64,000 nt of DNA. Source: Phylloscopus collybita (taxonomy: Eukaryota; Chordata; Aves; Passeriformes; Phylloscopidae). Under the pieces are notes generated by a model. It was not told the origin of the DNA. It did no database searches and saw only the letters and a list, made by a program, of their open reading frames with translations. The DNA is taken from contig JAJNNQ010000018.1 of NCBI GenBank assembly GCA_027886175.1, forward strand, positions 18,891,001 through 18,955,000. The letters run 5' to 3'. This document shows positions 12,945 through 22,947 of this stretch, piece after piece (within the stretch, counting starts at the first letter, position 1; each line of letters starts with the position of its first letter). The position numbers and the translations under genes are program-made.

Positions 12945-13813
12945 CCCTGTACCTCCCTATATTTAAACTTTCCCACCCCACAATAACCAACTCCTGAACA
13001 AGCCTCTTATCTAGCTTAGCCCTTCTCACTGCCTTTATGGTCAAAGCCCCTCTATATGGACTCCACCTATGACTGCCTAAAGTCCATGTAGAAGCCCCAG
13101 TTGCTGGCTCCATACTTCTTGCCACACTTTTACTAAAACTAGGAGTTTTAGTAAAACTGTGGAGGAGGAGGCTACAGCATCATATGAATTACCATCCTAG
13201 TAAACCCCTCACTAAACAACTTCCACTACCCCTTTAGTCCTATGAGGTGCACTAATAACTAGTGCCATCTGCCTACGACAAATTCACCTAAAATCACTAA
13301 TTGCCTACTCTTCCATCAGTCACATAGGCCTAGTAGTCGCTGCAGTGAGCACTCTCTGGAGCAATAATCCTAATAATCACACATGGACTAACTTCCTCTA
13401 TACTATTCTGCCTAGCCAACACCAACTACGAACGAACCCACAGCCGAATCCTCCTGCTCACACAAGGTCTTCAACCCCTCTTACCCCTCATGGCCATTTG
13501 ACAACTACTAGCAAACTTAACAAACATAGCCCTCCCCACAACAATCAATCTGATAGCCGAACTAACCATCAAAATCGCCCTATTCAACTCATCTTCGTTC
13601 ACAGTCATCTTGACAGGGCTGCAATCCTATTAACCACCTCATGCAGCCTATACATACTAATAATGTATGTATGTACACAACGAGGAGTCCTCCCATCCCA
13701 CATTACATCAATCCAAAACTCCTCAACATGAGAACATTTAATCATAGCTCTTCATATAATCCCTATGGCCCTTCTCATCCTCAAACCTCAACTCATATCA
13801 GACATCCCTATAT
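12945..13813 (+). pseudogene. ND4: ND4 pseudogene (NADH dehydrogenase subunit 4, C-terminal half)
   Basis: With the vertebrate mitochondrial code, 13021-13143 reads a clear ND4 stretch that includes APLYGLHLWLPK, then HVEAPVAGSM and LLLKLG. Further on, 13216-13340 reads ...[13 protein letters not shown], then [16 protein letters not shown]. Functional ND4 is about 459 residues and this copy lacks roughly the first 190. Damage: an insertion of about 20 bp after the LLLKLG region (13144-13165), a deletion of about 15-20 bp near 13340-13355, where 'gctgcagtgagcactctctg' replaces the longer expected sequence, and about 9-10 extra bases, 'gtatgtatgt', near 13665. In its source the protein is a membrane subunit of respiratory complex I. 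Here it is inert. The nuclear-code frames at 13345-13731, 13641-13823 and 12934-13125 are artefacts. Confidence 0.92.
13128..13164. repeat. Insertion hairpin / 18-bp tandem duplication inside the NUMT
   Basis: 13128-13140 and 13144-13156 are perfect 13-bp inverted arms with an AGG loop. The same bases can also be read as a direct duplication: 13128-13145 against 13146-13164, with one C-to-G change and one small replacement (A to GT). Mitochondrial ND4 continues directly from the LLLKLG codons into the 'ggaggctac' codons, so the extra bases arose in or after the transfer. Confidence 0.8.
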
Positions 13814-13883
13814 GCAGACATAGTTTTAACCCAAACATTATATTGTGATTCTAAAAATAGAAGTTAAAATCTTCTTGCCTGCT
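13814..13883 (+). pseudogene. Mitochondrial tRNA-His pseudogene in NUMT
   Basis: A 70-nt mitochondrial tRNA-His follows the ND4 remnant directly. The acceptor arms 'gcagaca' (13814) and 'tgcctgc' (ending 13882) pair except for one A-C mismatch. The anticodon region reads 'ttgtgattc' with GTG at the anticodon, and the T arm is 'agaagttaaaatcttct'. It carries a small number of changes compared with what I recall of bird tRNA-His. As a nuclear copy it is not expected to be expressed. Confidence 0.88.
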
Positions 13884-13954
13884 GAGGGGAGGTTTAACCA
13901 ACAAGAACTGCTAACTCTTGCATCTGAGTATGAAACCTCAGCCCCCTTACTCTC
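13884..13954 (+). pseudogene. Mitochondrial tRNA-Ser(AGY) pseudogene in NUMT
   Basis: It follows tRNA-His without a gap, as in bird mitochondria. The anticodon loop 'gaactgctaactc' holds GCT, and the 'aacctcagccccct' T-arm region is typical of tRNA-Ser(AGY). This tRNA naturally lacks a D arm, so the short 5' part is normal. The acceptor arms 'gagggga' and 'tactctc' still mostly pair. Confidence 0.87.
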
Positions 13955-14000
13955 AAAGGATAATAGTAATCCAATGGTTTTAGTAATCCAATGGAGCCAT
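13955..14000 (+). pseudogene. Truncated mitochondrial tRNA-Leu(CUN) with 17-bp duplication
   Basis: 'aaaggataatagtaatccaa' is the 5' part of tRNA-Leu(CUN). A 14-bp core (13964-13977) repeats at 13981-13994, giving a 17-bp tandem unit. Mitochondrial similarity ends at about 'ggagccat' (14000), before the rest of the tRNA and ND5. This marks the right junction of the insertion. Confidence 0.85.
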
Positions 14001-14100
14001 TTTAAATAAAATTTAAAATAAATACAATATATAAATAAATATAATTTATTTTATTTAAAAAATATATTTAAAATAAATAAATAAAAATAGTAAAAAATAA
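14001..14100. repeat. A/T-only low-complexity block (AAAT/AATA-rich)
   Basis: About 100 nt of almost only A and T with loose AAAT and AATA units, right after the NUMT junction. It may have grown from an A/T-rich insertion site. The left junction also has a short 'ataaataaatt' patch. Confidence 0.9.
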
Positions 14101-14750
14101 GGAGATATCAGTTTTTGTTAGTATTTCCAACTGTTCAGCAGACAAACAAACACAATCAAGAGCTTAGTATTTGCTCTTCAGACTTGTGTTGCGGAGAGTT
14201 TCTGGTTCAGCATTCCAAGTTTCAGCAGTGGCTGAGGAGCAGCACGCACAGCGCTGTGCGTGCAGCAAGCAGACCGCAGGCATTGCACCTAAACACAAGA
14301 GCCAAGTAGACTCCACTACTGCTCATTGACTTTAAATCATTTTAAAGGCCACTAAATTTTGAAATTATTCATTTAAACCATGATAGATTGCATCAGTTTA
14401 AATTCAGAGAAGCAATAAAGAGGAAACCTACATTCACCTCTCAACAGTGCATCCTCTACCAAAGCTGGGCCTCAATGATAATAGGAATACTATCCCTTAT
14501 GGCTTTTCTGATAGTTAAAGACCATTAGAGCTCAGCAGCATGCTATGCACTGGTAAACACTGTTTGACTGATGAGTCCACTTTTTTGAGGAGTGACTGTA
14601 GTAATATGAAATCAGGTAATAAAGAGTTCAGGCACTACAGTTTATTATATTCCAGGAGTGACTCAATAGTGTTGAAAAGATACAGTGTAATTCAAGTGCT
14701 TCCCTTTCAGCTCACAGTCACTGCTACAAACAGCTGCTTTTTGCAGAGGT
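14101..14750. other. Intergenic sequence with a GC-rich 22-bp palindrome
   Basis: No gene recognised. 14160-14310 is less AT-rich than its surroundings and holds a perfect 22-bp palindrome at 14242-14263 (arms of GCACGCACAGC type). The open frames here (14115-14309, 14540-14752) show no recognisable protein. Confidence 0.6.
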
Positions 14751-14751
14751 A

Positions 14752-14965
14752 GAGAAATGGAAAAGGCTTTTGGAGGTCAGGCAGTCTGACCTCCTGCTCA
14801 AAGTAGTGATGACTTCAAATGCAGACCCAACATACTCAGATTCTTTTCCAGCCAAAGTTTTAGAGGCTCCAAGAGGGAAGATATCAGGATTTCTCTGAAC
14901 TATCCTTTCTAGTGCTTAACCACTCTAGTTGTGAAGATTTTATTCTTTTGCTCAAAGGAAGGTTA
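14752..14965 (-). mobile_element. Old CR1 LINE fragment, minus strand
   Basis: The plus strand carries the reverse complement of a CR1 3' region. 'ctgacctcctgctcaaagta' (14788) corresponds to the 'caacccccctgctcaagcag' block. 'ttagaggctccaagagggaa' (14859) corresponds to the 'ctccaaggagggagactcca' block. 'tagtgcttaaccactctagt' (14910) corresponds to 'cagtgctcagtcaccctcac'. Order and spacing agree with CR1. Strongly diverged. Confidence 0.7.
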
Positions 14966-17900
14966 TCTGACTCAAGGCTAATCAGATTAAACAGAAGTAC
15001 TCAGTGTGGGTCAGAGGAACAGAGATATGGTGAAAATAACCCCTGAATCTTAAAGTCCAACAGAGATGGCTTAAGCTGTCTGGGAAGGGGAAATCTTCTG
15101 TCTCCAGATTTCCACTAAATTTAGCTCTACGAAATTTTCCAATATTGTATCTGGTTTTGTCCTATCCTTTCACTGTGTGCCTCTTATCCTCTCACTTCCC
15201 AGGAAAAGGTTTTCCCTTCCTTTCCATCTTCTCTGCAACCTTTCTGTAGTGCTGTCTTTTTCTCCTGCTCATATAAACCCAGTAACTCTAGCTCCTAAAC
15301 ATTTTATGACCCTCCGCTTGATTGTCTCTAGAATTCATGGAGAATTTGGCAAAAAACTAAGTAGAATTGCCAGTAGGGAAGGGAAGCAGCAAGCCTATTA
15401 GGACGGAAGCTTTTATTGGCAGATGACTGTATCTAGGTCCTTTAACAGAAGATATTTCTTGACTATTATTACTTGTGACTTCTCCTGTGTCCACTGGAAT
15501 GGATTTGTAGCTTTTCCAGAGGCCTGCCCTTTCACTGCTGTTGACAAAGGCCTGTATTTTTTCCACATTTGCAGACATAGAAAGAATCATCTAGTGGTCA
15601 GAACATACCATCTTTCAGCTTCCATCACTGAGGAAATCCACCTATGTTGACTGCAGCTTTTGTGAGTCTCTACTCTTCTGGGAGGTAGACCTTGGATTCC
15701 TCTTCTCCCTCACCCATTTTGGAGTCTTTGCAAAAACCCACTTGATCTGCCACTTTTGCTATGCAGCATGATCACTTCATCTCTCACCTGGTAACTCAGG
15801 GATTTAAGCAGATCACATACCTATCACTGATGAGACTGTCATTGCCACCAGCCAAAGCTTCAGGGAAGAGCTATGAAATCAAATTGCTGCTGAATAGTCA
15901 CTTCTCAGCTAAGCTCTCCTCCCACTGATGTATGTTTTCAGCCCTTAAGTAGCTTTCGCTTTTTTATTCCCTCAAGTATAGGAAGATGCACCACATGCAG
16001 GACATTGTTGTTCTATAAATGCACCATTAAACTAAGAGCAAAGAGGTAGTCTTAGCTCTGCCTCGTCATTTCCTAACACATAAAGAGGGAGCGAGTATTT
16101 TCCTTCTACACATTCAGGCTTATGGTGATTTTATCCCTCTGGCATTTCTTTCTTAGAGCTGAACTTAAACGTGTGACTGCTTCAAGCAAGTGTTTATGAA
16201 TGCAGCTAATTGCCACCGCTTTAACACTGAGACATGACATCATCATCATCATCTAAAAGTACAGTGAAGAATAACTAACAGAATCTGTGGATGATCACCA
16301 GCCAGTTTACTTTAACATTTAGCTGATGAGACTTTGATTATGTTTCCCATCAGGACAAGTCTCTAAAGGAAGGTCTGCACAATTTCATTATTGGTGAAAG
16401 AAAAGGCAGCACCTGCATTTCATTAAAAATTCATAGTAGCTTTGATTGTAGACGGTCTCTATTTAACTTGGTTGTATCTTTTGCCTCCAGGGTTCTTGAC
16501 CAAATCTGAATTTATTTGGAAAGACCAAATACAAATGGCCCAGCCATTCTTGCACCTGATGAAGACTAATTTTTTTTTTTTTTGTAGAAATATTATTCTA
16601 TCATTAAAATATTTTCTTGAACAGATATATAGCTGGAAAAGACATTAGTAGAAAATTGAGATTTTATTTTTGAGTCTGAATGGTCTATTTTGAGGAGACA
16701 TTACTGTGTTCCAGTATTAATTAATCTGAAGTGGGACTGAAAAATGAAGGTTTGCCTGCAAACACCTGTTCCTCACAAATAATTTATTCTACATTTATAA
16801 AGGTTTAATTAAACAGTAGTTGTGTTTTATATCCAGATATAACTTAGCTTGAGAGTTGGAAGTTGTAGTCTGGGCTGAATAAATGCTAGTTGTTTGGGAT
16901 ATGGAGACCCTGAGAAATGGAAAGATTTGATGGAAACCAACTACATGATATCACATTCTTATGGTCACACAAAACAAAGAAAACATTGGTGAATAAGTTT
17001 CTGTTTTTAATTGAGTACTAGAAACAGATCTTTAAACTCAATATCCAGTTAAATAAAGTAGAAAACATTCAGAAATTGTCCTTTTTTAACAATATAAATG
17101 TAGTCTGCAAAGAAGTATTCTGTACTCCCACTCCAGAGACAACCCACAGAATTGACTTTTCCATCTTTTTTTTCTTTTTTGATAGCTTATGCTATCACTA
17201 AAGAAAAATTATCTTCACACACACTTACCCTTCCCCAAGAAAATAAAGACACTTCTTTGGAAACAAGGTTATTTGATATTCAGCATGATCTGTATTGTCA
17301 TTCTATATAAAGTTTACATAATCCACCATAAAATGGTGGAAAGAAATACAAGAGAAAAAAAGAATTTTATACCTTATGTTATCAGTTTATATATTTAATC
17401 CATTTTATATCTCCTCTTCAGCATCTCATGAGTGCCTCCTTCTTGCTTTTTGCTCAATAAAATTGTAGCCTATAAGTCTCTCTTGAATAGAATGTGCAAT
17501 AAAAATGCAATAAATTCACATTAACAAAACCCAGTAAGTCTGAGGAGACAAGTCAAGGTCCAGAACTTGGAGAAGAGTGTTTACTATAGATACCTTTGCA
17601 TAGTGTGGATGTAACACTCAGCAACACTTAAAAGAAATCATTTCTCATTCAAAATTCATTATATTGTAACTACAGATTTAGTAACACTGGCAGTTTCTAT
17701 TGATTAACTCAGGGATACTGTGGAAACCTGAAGCATACTGAAAGTGCCTTTAAAAGGGAATACTGATTTTATCTGGGGAGGGTGGTACACAAGCCTGCTA
17801 AAAAGTGGTGAGCAGTGTAATTCTTCTAGAGTAGTAACAGCAGATGAGCTGGAAGCTGTTCTAGGGTATATGCTCTTCTGTGAGAAAACTTTCTCTTTCA

Positions 17901-18244
17901 AAACCAACTTTTTTCCTTAATAGCAAGTTACAATGATAAAGGTCGTAATTTGTATTGCTGGAGGTTGAAAAGACAGAGATTCATATTTTTGACTGAACAA
18001 CTAGAGGTTGAGGAAAGCCTCATGAATCCAGGAGTTGACCAGAGCACATTGTCAAGTATACACTTCTGAAATCTCACCTTGAGGTTGCCTGATACTACTT
18101 GCTGAGTCTTTAAAATATATGGATTTAGCAAAATCTTGGTGACTTGTTGCACTTTAAGGCACAAAAAATGTTGTCAAACATACCAACTACATTTGATATC
18201 TTGTAAAATAAATCGGTATTTTGGCACAAATTTTAATATTATTC
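14966..18244. other. Intergenic AT-rich unique sequence
   Basis: No gene recognised. It contains a short (CAT)5 run at 16238-16253, a T run at 16570-16583, and an 8-bp stem with an AAA loop at about 17323-17341. Open frames are below 80 codons without domain signatures. Confidence 0.65.
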
Positions 18245-18420
18245 CCTCTAAAACAGGCTATCCAGAGATGTTTTGAAAGTCTCATCATTGGAAGTGGTCA
18301 AGGTCATGTTGAATGGAACTTTGTGGAACCTGATCTACAGAAAGATGTCCATATCCATAGCAGGTGGATTGGATCAGATGAGCTTAAAATGTCCCTTTTA
18401 ACTAAAAAAATCCCGTGATT
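18245..18420 (+). mobile_element. CR1 LINE 3' fragment, plus strand
   Basis: The order of blocks matches the CR1 3' untranslated region: 'acaggctatccagagatg' (18254), 'aacctgatctacagaaagat' (18328), a degraded 'catggcagg' block as 'ccatagcaggtggattgga' (18354), and 'gatcagatgagcttaaaatg' (18372), for the consensus 'ctagatgatctttaaggtcc'. The final 'attctatgattct' tail is missing or eroded. Old copy. Confidence 0.8.
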
Positions 18421-18825
18421 TTTTAATTCTTTTCTGTAATTTGCCTTATAAATTATTTTTTCCTCCTCATTATCTGGTTTAACCTAGTAATGAATTTCTT
18501 AGAAATTACTTAAAAGCAAGGAATTTGAGAATCATTTTACAGAATTGAGCCACCATGGCTTGGTGATTTATTTGCACATAATATATTGCAATATCCATCT
18601 TTGCTTTTTTTATGCAGCTGAAGTTTCTGTAATTTATAAGAAAAAGGTATAATTTAATTTATTGAGATTATGTGCATGAAATTCAGATGGTGAAGATTTA
18701 TGCCAGTGATGAGCACATTCAAATGAACCAGTCATTATCATTGGTATTTCTGTCATTAGTAAGATCACTGTATGACTACAGTCTTTCTTACATAATTTTC
18801 GTATATCTGTAATGTCTTGGTTGCA

Positions 18826-19247
18826 GCCAGGAAAAGGGTAAACTTTTGCAGCAGCCAGGAGGGGCATGGCCAGCACTCTCAGTTTTCCTACATGACCTGA
18901 GGACATGCAGAGGGGAGGGACTGTGGTGGGGCCTGCTGCTGTGGCCATTGGTGGTCTGTGTGGTCAGACAGAGGCGTGTTCCACGTGCTCCCAGAGGGGA
19001 GCAATCCCGTGTGAATCGTCCACCCGTATGCCCTGCTATTACTACTGTTGCTGTTACCTTCAGTTTTCTTATTTCATTGCTGTTTCTGGTAAAATTTTCT
19101 TATCTCAGCCTGTGATCTTTACCTTTTGTGCCTCCATTTCTCCTCTCCATTCCACCACAGGTGGAGGAGAGTGAGGAAGAAACACGTGATCTGGGGAGTT
19201 TCAGGGAGGAATACTAGATTGGGGAGCACCATTTCTAAACCATGACA
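18826..19247 (+). mobile_element. Passerine ERVL-type solo LTR, 3' part (TguLTR5-like)
   Basis: The stretch is clearly richer in GC than its flanks and follows a zebra-finch-type ERVL LTR. Landmarks are 'gagggactgtggtggggcct' (18914), 'gtgaatcgtccacccgtatg' (19011), 'ttgctgttaccttcagtttt' (19049), 'tcttatttcattgctg' (19068), 'cttatctcagcctgtgatct' (19098), and an LTR-like 3' end 'taaaccatgaca' (19236-19247), compared with the usual 'ttaaaccacgaca'. The 5' start is uncertain and no internal gag/pol follows, so this is a solo LTR remnant. The two 89-codon frames inside it are artefacts. Confidence 0.8.
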
Positions 19248-19988
19248 CATAGAGAGAAATTTGTGTATGTAAACATACCAACAAAGGTTGAAACAAAAGC
19301 TTAAAAATTACGTCAATCACTAGAGACAAATTTCCTTATTTCATAAAGATTCTTCAGTTGTTTGCATTTACAAAATGTTAACATGAATTTTCTTTTTTTA
19401 AACAAGCACAGCTTTGAAAGTTAAAGATAAGCGCTCAATTTCTTTGGCTTGTCTGGTGTTATTTAACAAGATTCCTCCCTCCACCTACTGTCTTCTTAAT
19501 GTGATTTGGTAATTTCATATCTCTGGAATGTCAGCAAGAGTAATAAAATAGCAATTTAAGAACATGTTAAAAGCCAATCTGAATGGCACTGTTCTTTCAA
19601 AGCTATTAAAATCAGGACTCACAGCAAGTCCTCAAACTAGACAGCTCTGAAACTTCCTGGCATAAAAAGAGCAGTTGTTTGGACTCAGGGGATATACTAT
19701 AAAATGAGGTGCCAAATCAGAATTTACAGATTAATGTCATCTCAATGCAGATTATGCAATTCACCTTTTTGCACTCCTCTAAAAAAATGTCCTCCCCGTT
19801 ACTAGTCTTCATCTCACCTTGATTCTTTATAGCACAGCTCTTATATTTTTTGATTCAAAAGTAAATATCACTGAAGAAGGACAAAGCTTGCACAGTTCAG
19901 AGTTTTGGCATAACACCCAAAGATACATGTGCTGATTTCAGGTTTTGGATCTGTTTAAGTGGTTTTGCAGTCTTGAAAGACTGAGATA

Positions 19989-19990
<2 letters not shown>
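19248..19990. other. Intergenic AT-rich unique sequence
   Basis: No gene or recognised element. Ordinary AT-rich sequence between an LTR remnant and a T tract. Confidence 0.6.
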
Positions 19991-20025
<35 letters not shown>

Positions 20026-20055
20026 TGAGCTTGTTTGTTTGTTTGTTTGTTTGTT
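19991..20055. repeat. Poly(T)34 followed by (GTTT)n
   Basis: 34 consecutive T residues (19991-20024) are followed by about six TTTG/GTTT units (20032-20055). On the minus strand this looks like an A-rich tail with CAAA repeats, as left behind by a retrotransposon. The minus-strand frame at 19897-20133, with its Lys run, is an artefact of this tract. Confidence 0.93.
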
Positions 20056-21299
20056 TTCCTTTGGTATCCAGAAGGGAATGATGGAGCAGAGGAAAAAAAT
20101 GTCAGAAGGACATCTATAATAAGGATCTTTCATTGCTGAGAATCAGGTGAGGAAAAAAATAAGTCAAGATATTAAGATTGCTAATGTGTGTCACTCCTTC
20201 CCCCACTTTGGAATCTTCAGAGTAAAATTACTAAGAAATATGTATTTTCTGCATACTTTGGTGAAATATTATTTCTCTAAATAAAGAAAAAGGTGGCCCT
20301 GAAAACAGATACTCTATCAGAACTTTATTGTGATTTTTTGTGGTTGCATCTATAAAATAATTGATATTTGAACTACAGTGTGTTGAAAGAAACTAGCTCT
20401 GGACCAAAGACCGTACCTTTAACCCAGGGAGCATTTTACATCTCAGACATATTGCACTCTAAGAGAAGAACATAACACTTTTTTGTCTTGCCACCTTCAG
20501 GTCATCAGTCATGCACAGCACCTATCTTGTATACCCATCACAGCTGGAGCAGCATTGTTCATCCAGAGCTCAGTGTCTCTACTCTTGTTTCATAAATACA
20601 GGGCTCTGGGTCAGAATCTGGATCAAAGAAATAGAAGCCAAGGCACAGATAAGACATTAATGCAACTACTGTGTGCCTCAGGTGAGGATTTAGAGAGGGT
20701 CCCAGTTTAAATGAAGCTTAAAAGCAAGGGACAAGAGAGTCCCATCTTCCATCATTTTTCTCATGTGGCTCTTCCCACCAGCTCTTCTTGTGCAGCCAGT
20801 TATGCTTGTAAAGGAAGGAGAAAGGGCACTTCATGCCCTGATGATGATAGTTTGAGCTGTATTGAGCTAGAATTATAAGAATAAGAATTATGCCCTCATC
20901 AGATCCTCTTTCCAGCAGGCCACCCACTACCAGGGGAAAGGAGAATACATGACTCCTTATCATTTGACAGCCACTAGCTACCCAAGTATCAAATCTGTCC
21001 TTTTCAATTGGGTAGCTTGTCCTCCTCTTCTAAAAAGAGTGATGTCCTATTCCTTCTCAAGGCAACAGGATACTGCTAGTAAAACAGTACCTATCATCAT
21101 TATGTCACCAAAGGTTCCAGAATCATCCTTAGTAGTGAAAAAATACATATGGCACATTTGCAGGGCCCATTGCTTCTTTTTCCCGGCACTTGCCTATCTT
21201 TCCCATCTGTCTGTCTTTCAGAGATTGTCCTGAGGTGGAAATTTCACTGTAAATTGTGGTCTTGGGTGTCACTTTTCTATTAGAAGTTAGGTAGCTAGA
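20056..21299. other. Intergenic unique sequence
   Basis: No gene recognised. 20490-20960 is moderately GC-richer but carries no domain or repeat that I can name. Confidence 0.55.
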
Positions 21300-21363
21300 C
21301 AAAAAAAAAAAAAAAAAACACAACAAAAAAACCAAACCAAAACCAAAACCAAAACCAAAAACC

Positions 21364-21394
<31 letters not shown>

Positions 21395-21442
21395 CAAAAA
21401 AAAACAACCCAAAACCAAAACCAAAACAAACAAACAAACAAG
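21300..21442. repeat. A/C low-complexity tract: poly(A), CCAAAA and CAAAA units
   Basis: 18 A residues are followed by about 120 nt built of CCAAAA, ACAAA and CAAAA units, ending in (CAAA)n. It is strand-asymmetric, with no T or G over most of its length. The Phe-rich minus-strand frames at 21129-21488 and 21295-21525 are products of this tract. Confidence 0.95.
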
Positions 21443-22887
21443 CAGCATGGACTAATGGAGATACTATAATCAAAGTGCCTCTCAACACTGAATCCTCCTG
21501 CCTGGGCTTGAATGAGATAGGTCATCTGTCCTTAGCAGATTTAATGCTGCATGCCTTCAGAGATAGGAAAGTTGTGAAATGTATTATTATTATGTAATAT
21601 TGTCCCACAGGGAAGCATCTAGCAATCCTGTCCTGTTTAATTTTGTTTCCTTTATTTCTTTTCCTTTTCTGGATGATCAACTACTCATTAAAACTATTTT
21701 CTGCTATGCCAAATCTTTTCTAAAGAGAGCATTATATCAAACAAGGAATGAGCTTAGAATGCAGCTGAAATTTTGAATAGATGGAACAATGTGGATGTGG
21801 ATGAAAAAGGGGAAAGAGTAAAGCAACCATAGGCATTGGTTTGCTTATACTTTGTAAGCAAGTCTTCTGCTGGAATGGTTACTGTTAAAGTCTAAACAAC
21901 AATTCCAACAAAGTAAATTTTTTTTGTCACAGAAGATCCATTGTGTTGCATTCACAGTATGTGTAGCAGTGCTGAAATTTCTGCTACAGCAGTTGGTCTA
22001 ATTAAGTAGCAGCTATGCTTTTGGCTGGGTATGGATGGGAAGGGTTGGGTATGGTTTAGGAAAGGTCTTCACTCCAGGTGAGGCAAATACAAATACTCAG
22101 ATTGCTTTTTCTGCTTTTGATGGTCACACAGAATCTACAGGTCTGTATCAAGTACAGAATAAAGTCAGCTTTTCCTGCTGCCCATTGCTACTGCTCAACA
22201 GTGTGGGACCTACCCTGTGTGCAGCTCAGAGATCAGATCACAGGCTGTTCTGCTTTCATAATTTGTTTCTGTTCCAAAGCCTACATCTGGTGATGTCATC
22301 TACTGCCAAAGATAGCATATGTGGCACAAGTATACATAAAACACCTGGAACTCAGCTTTTTACAGTCCCTTGGAGACTGATGTGGTCCAGTTTATCTGAA
22401 AGCTCACCCTGACTGATAAATCTGAAATATTGGCACTGACCATAAAAGCTGGTAAAACACCAAAGCTGGGTGATTGCTTGCCATCTATATGTTGTATCCA
22501 TGATACTATTTTTAATTGTGATATATACAACAAGCAACCCTTGAACCATGTGTTTTCTCGATAGCATAGACATAGGAAGCTTTTAGTCCAAGTTTAAGTT
22601 GGCACTTATGGACTACTGCTATAACCTTTTGGAAATGTATAAAGCCCCAAATTTTCAACAGTACCTTATTAATCCCCTCCGAGTTCCTGCCAGGGTGGCA
22701 AGCACAGTGCTAAAAATGTTTGGCATTTTCTCATATGAAGTTTTATGTACAGACGTGAAGGTAAGCGAAATGTCTCTGTGTTGATTTGTAGCTGACAGAA
22801 AGTTGTGAAGGAAAGATACAGAAAAAACCGAATTGGAGCTAGAGCAGGCAGTGTGGTGTCTGTATTGCATGGGAGAGGAGGAGCCAA
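21443..22887. other. Intergenic unique sequence
   Basis: Several open frames of 60-125 codons occur at 22035-22870, on both strands, with no recognisable domain. Their overlap in many frames suggests a moderately GC-richer noncoding segment. An unrecognised retroelement piece remains possible. Confidence 0.5.
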
Positions 22888-22947
22888 GTAGCTTTAACAG
22901 TTATATCACATTTGGCAGTAGCTTTAAGAGTTATATCACATTTGGCA
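22888..22947. repeat. Recent 30-bp tandem duplication
   Basis: 22888-22917 and 22918-22947 are identical except for one C/G difference at the eleventh base. Near-identity points to a recent event, so copy number may vary between individuals. Confidence 0.95.

Larger units (their letters stand above)
12945..14000 (+). pseudogene. NUMT: nuclear copy of mitochondrial DNA (ND4 to tRNA-Leu)
   Basis: This segment of about 1.05 kb has the base composition (C- and A-rich, G-poor on this strand) and gene order of avian mitochondrial DNA: the second half of ND4, then tRNA-His, tRNA-Ser(AGY) and the 5' part of tRNA-Leu(CUN). The ND4 reading uses TGA as Trp and ATA as Met, so it cannot be expressed in the nucleus. 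It also carries internal insertions and deletions. It sits between a 46-nt A tract and an A/T-only block. A misassembled true mitochondrial fragment is unlikely because of the frame damage and the nuclear flanks on both sides. Confidence 0.95.

Noticed and set aside
13345..13823. Open frames of 128 and 60 codons with Asn/Thr/Pro-rich translations
   Set aside because: They are nuclear-code readings of mitochondrial ND4 DNA in the wrong frame. The true (dead) ND4 frame uses TGA as Trp and ATA as Met.
13814..13954. Functional tRNA genes (His, Ser)
   Set aside because: They are mitochondrial in type, inside a NUMT, and lack features of nuclear tRNA genes such as proper A and B boxes and a downstream T-run terminator.
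21129..21525. Phe-, Leu- and Gly-rich frames resembling membrane proteins
   Set aside because: Hydrophobicity comes from T/G-rich complement of a CAAAA low-complexity tract, not from a protein.
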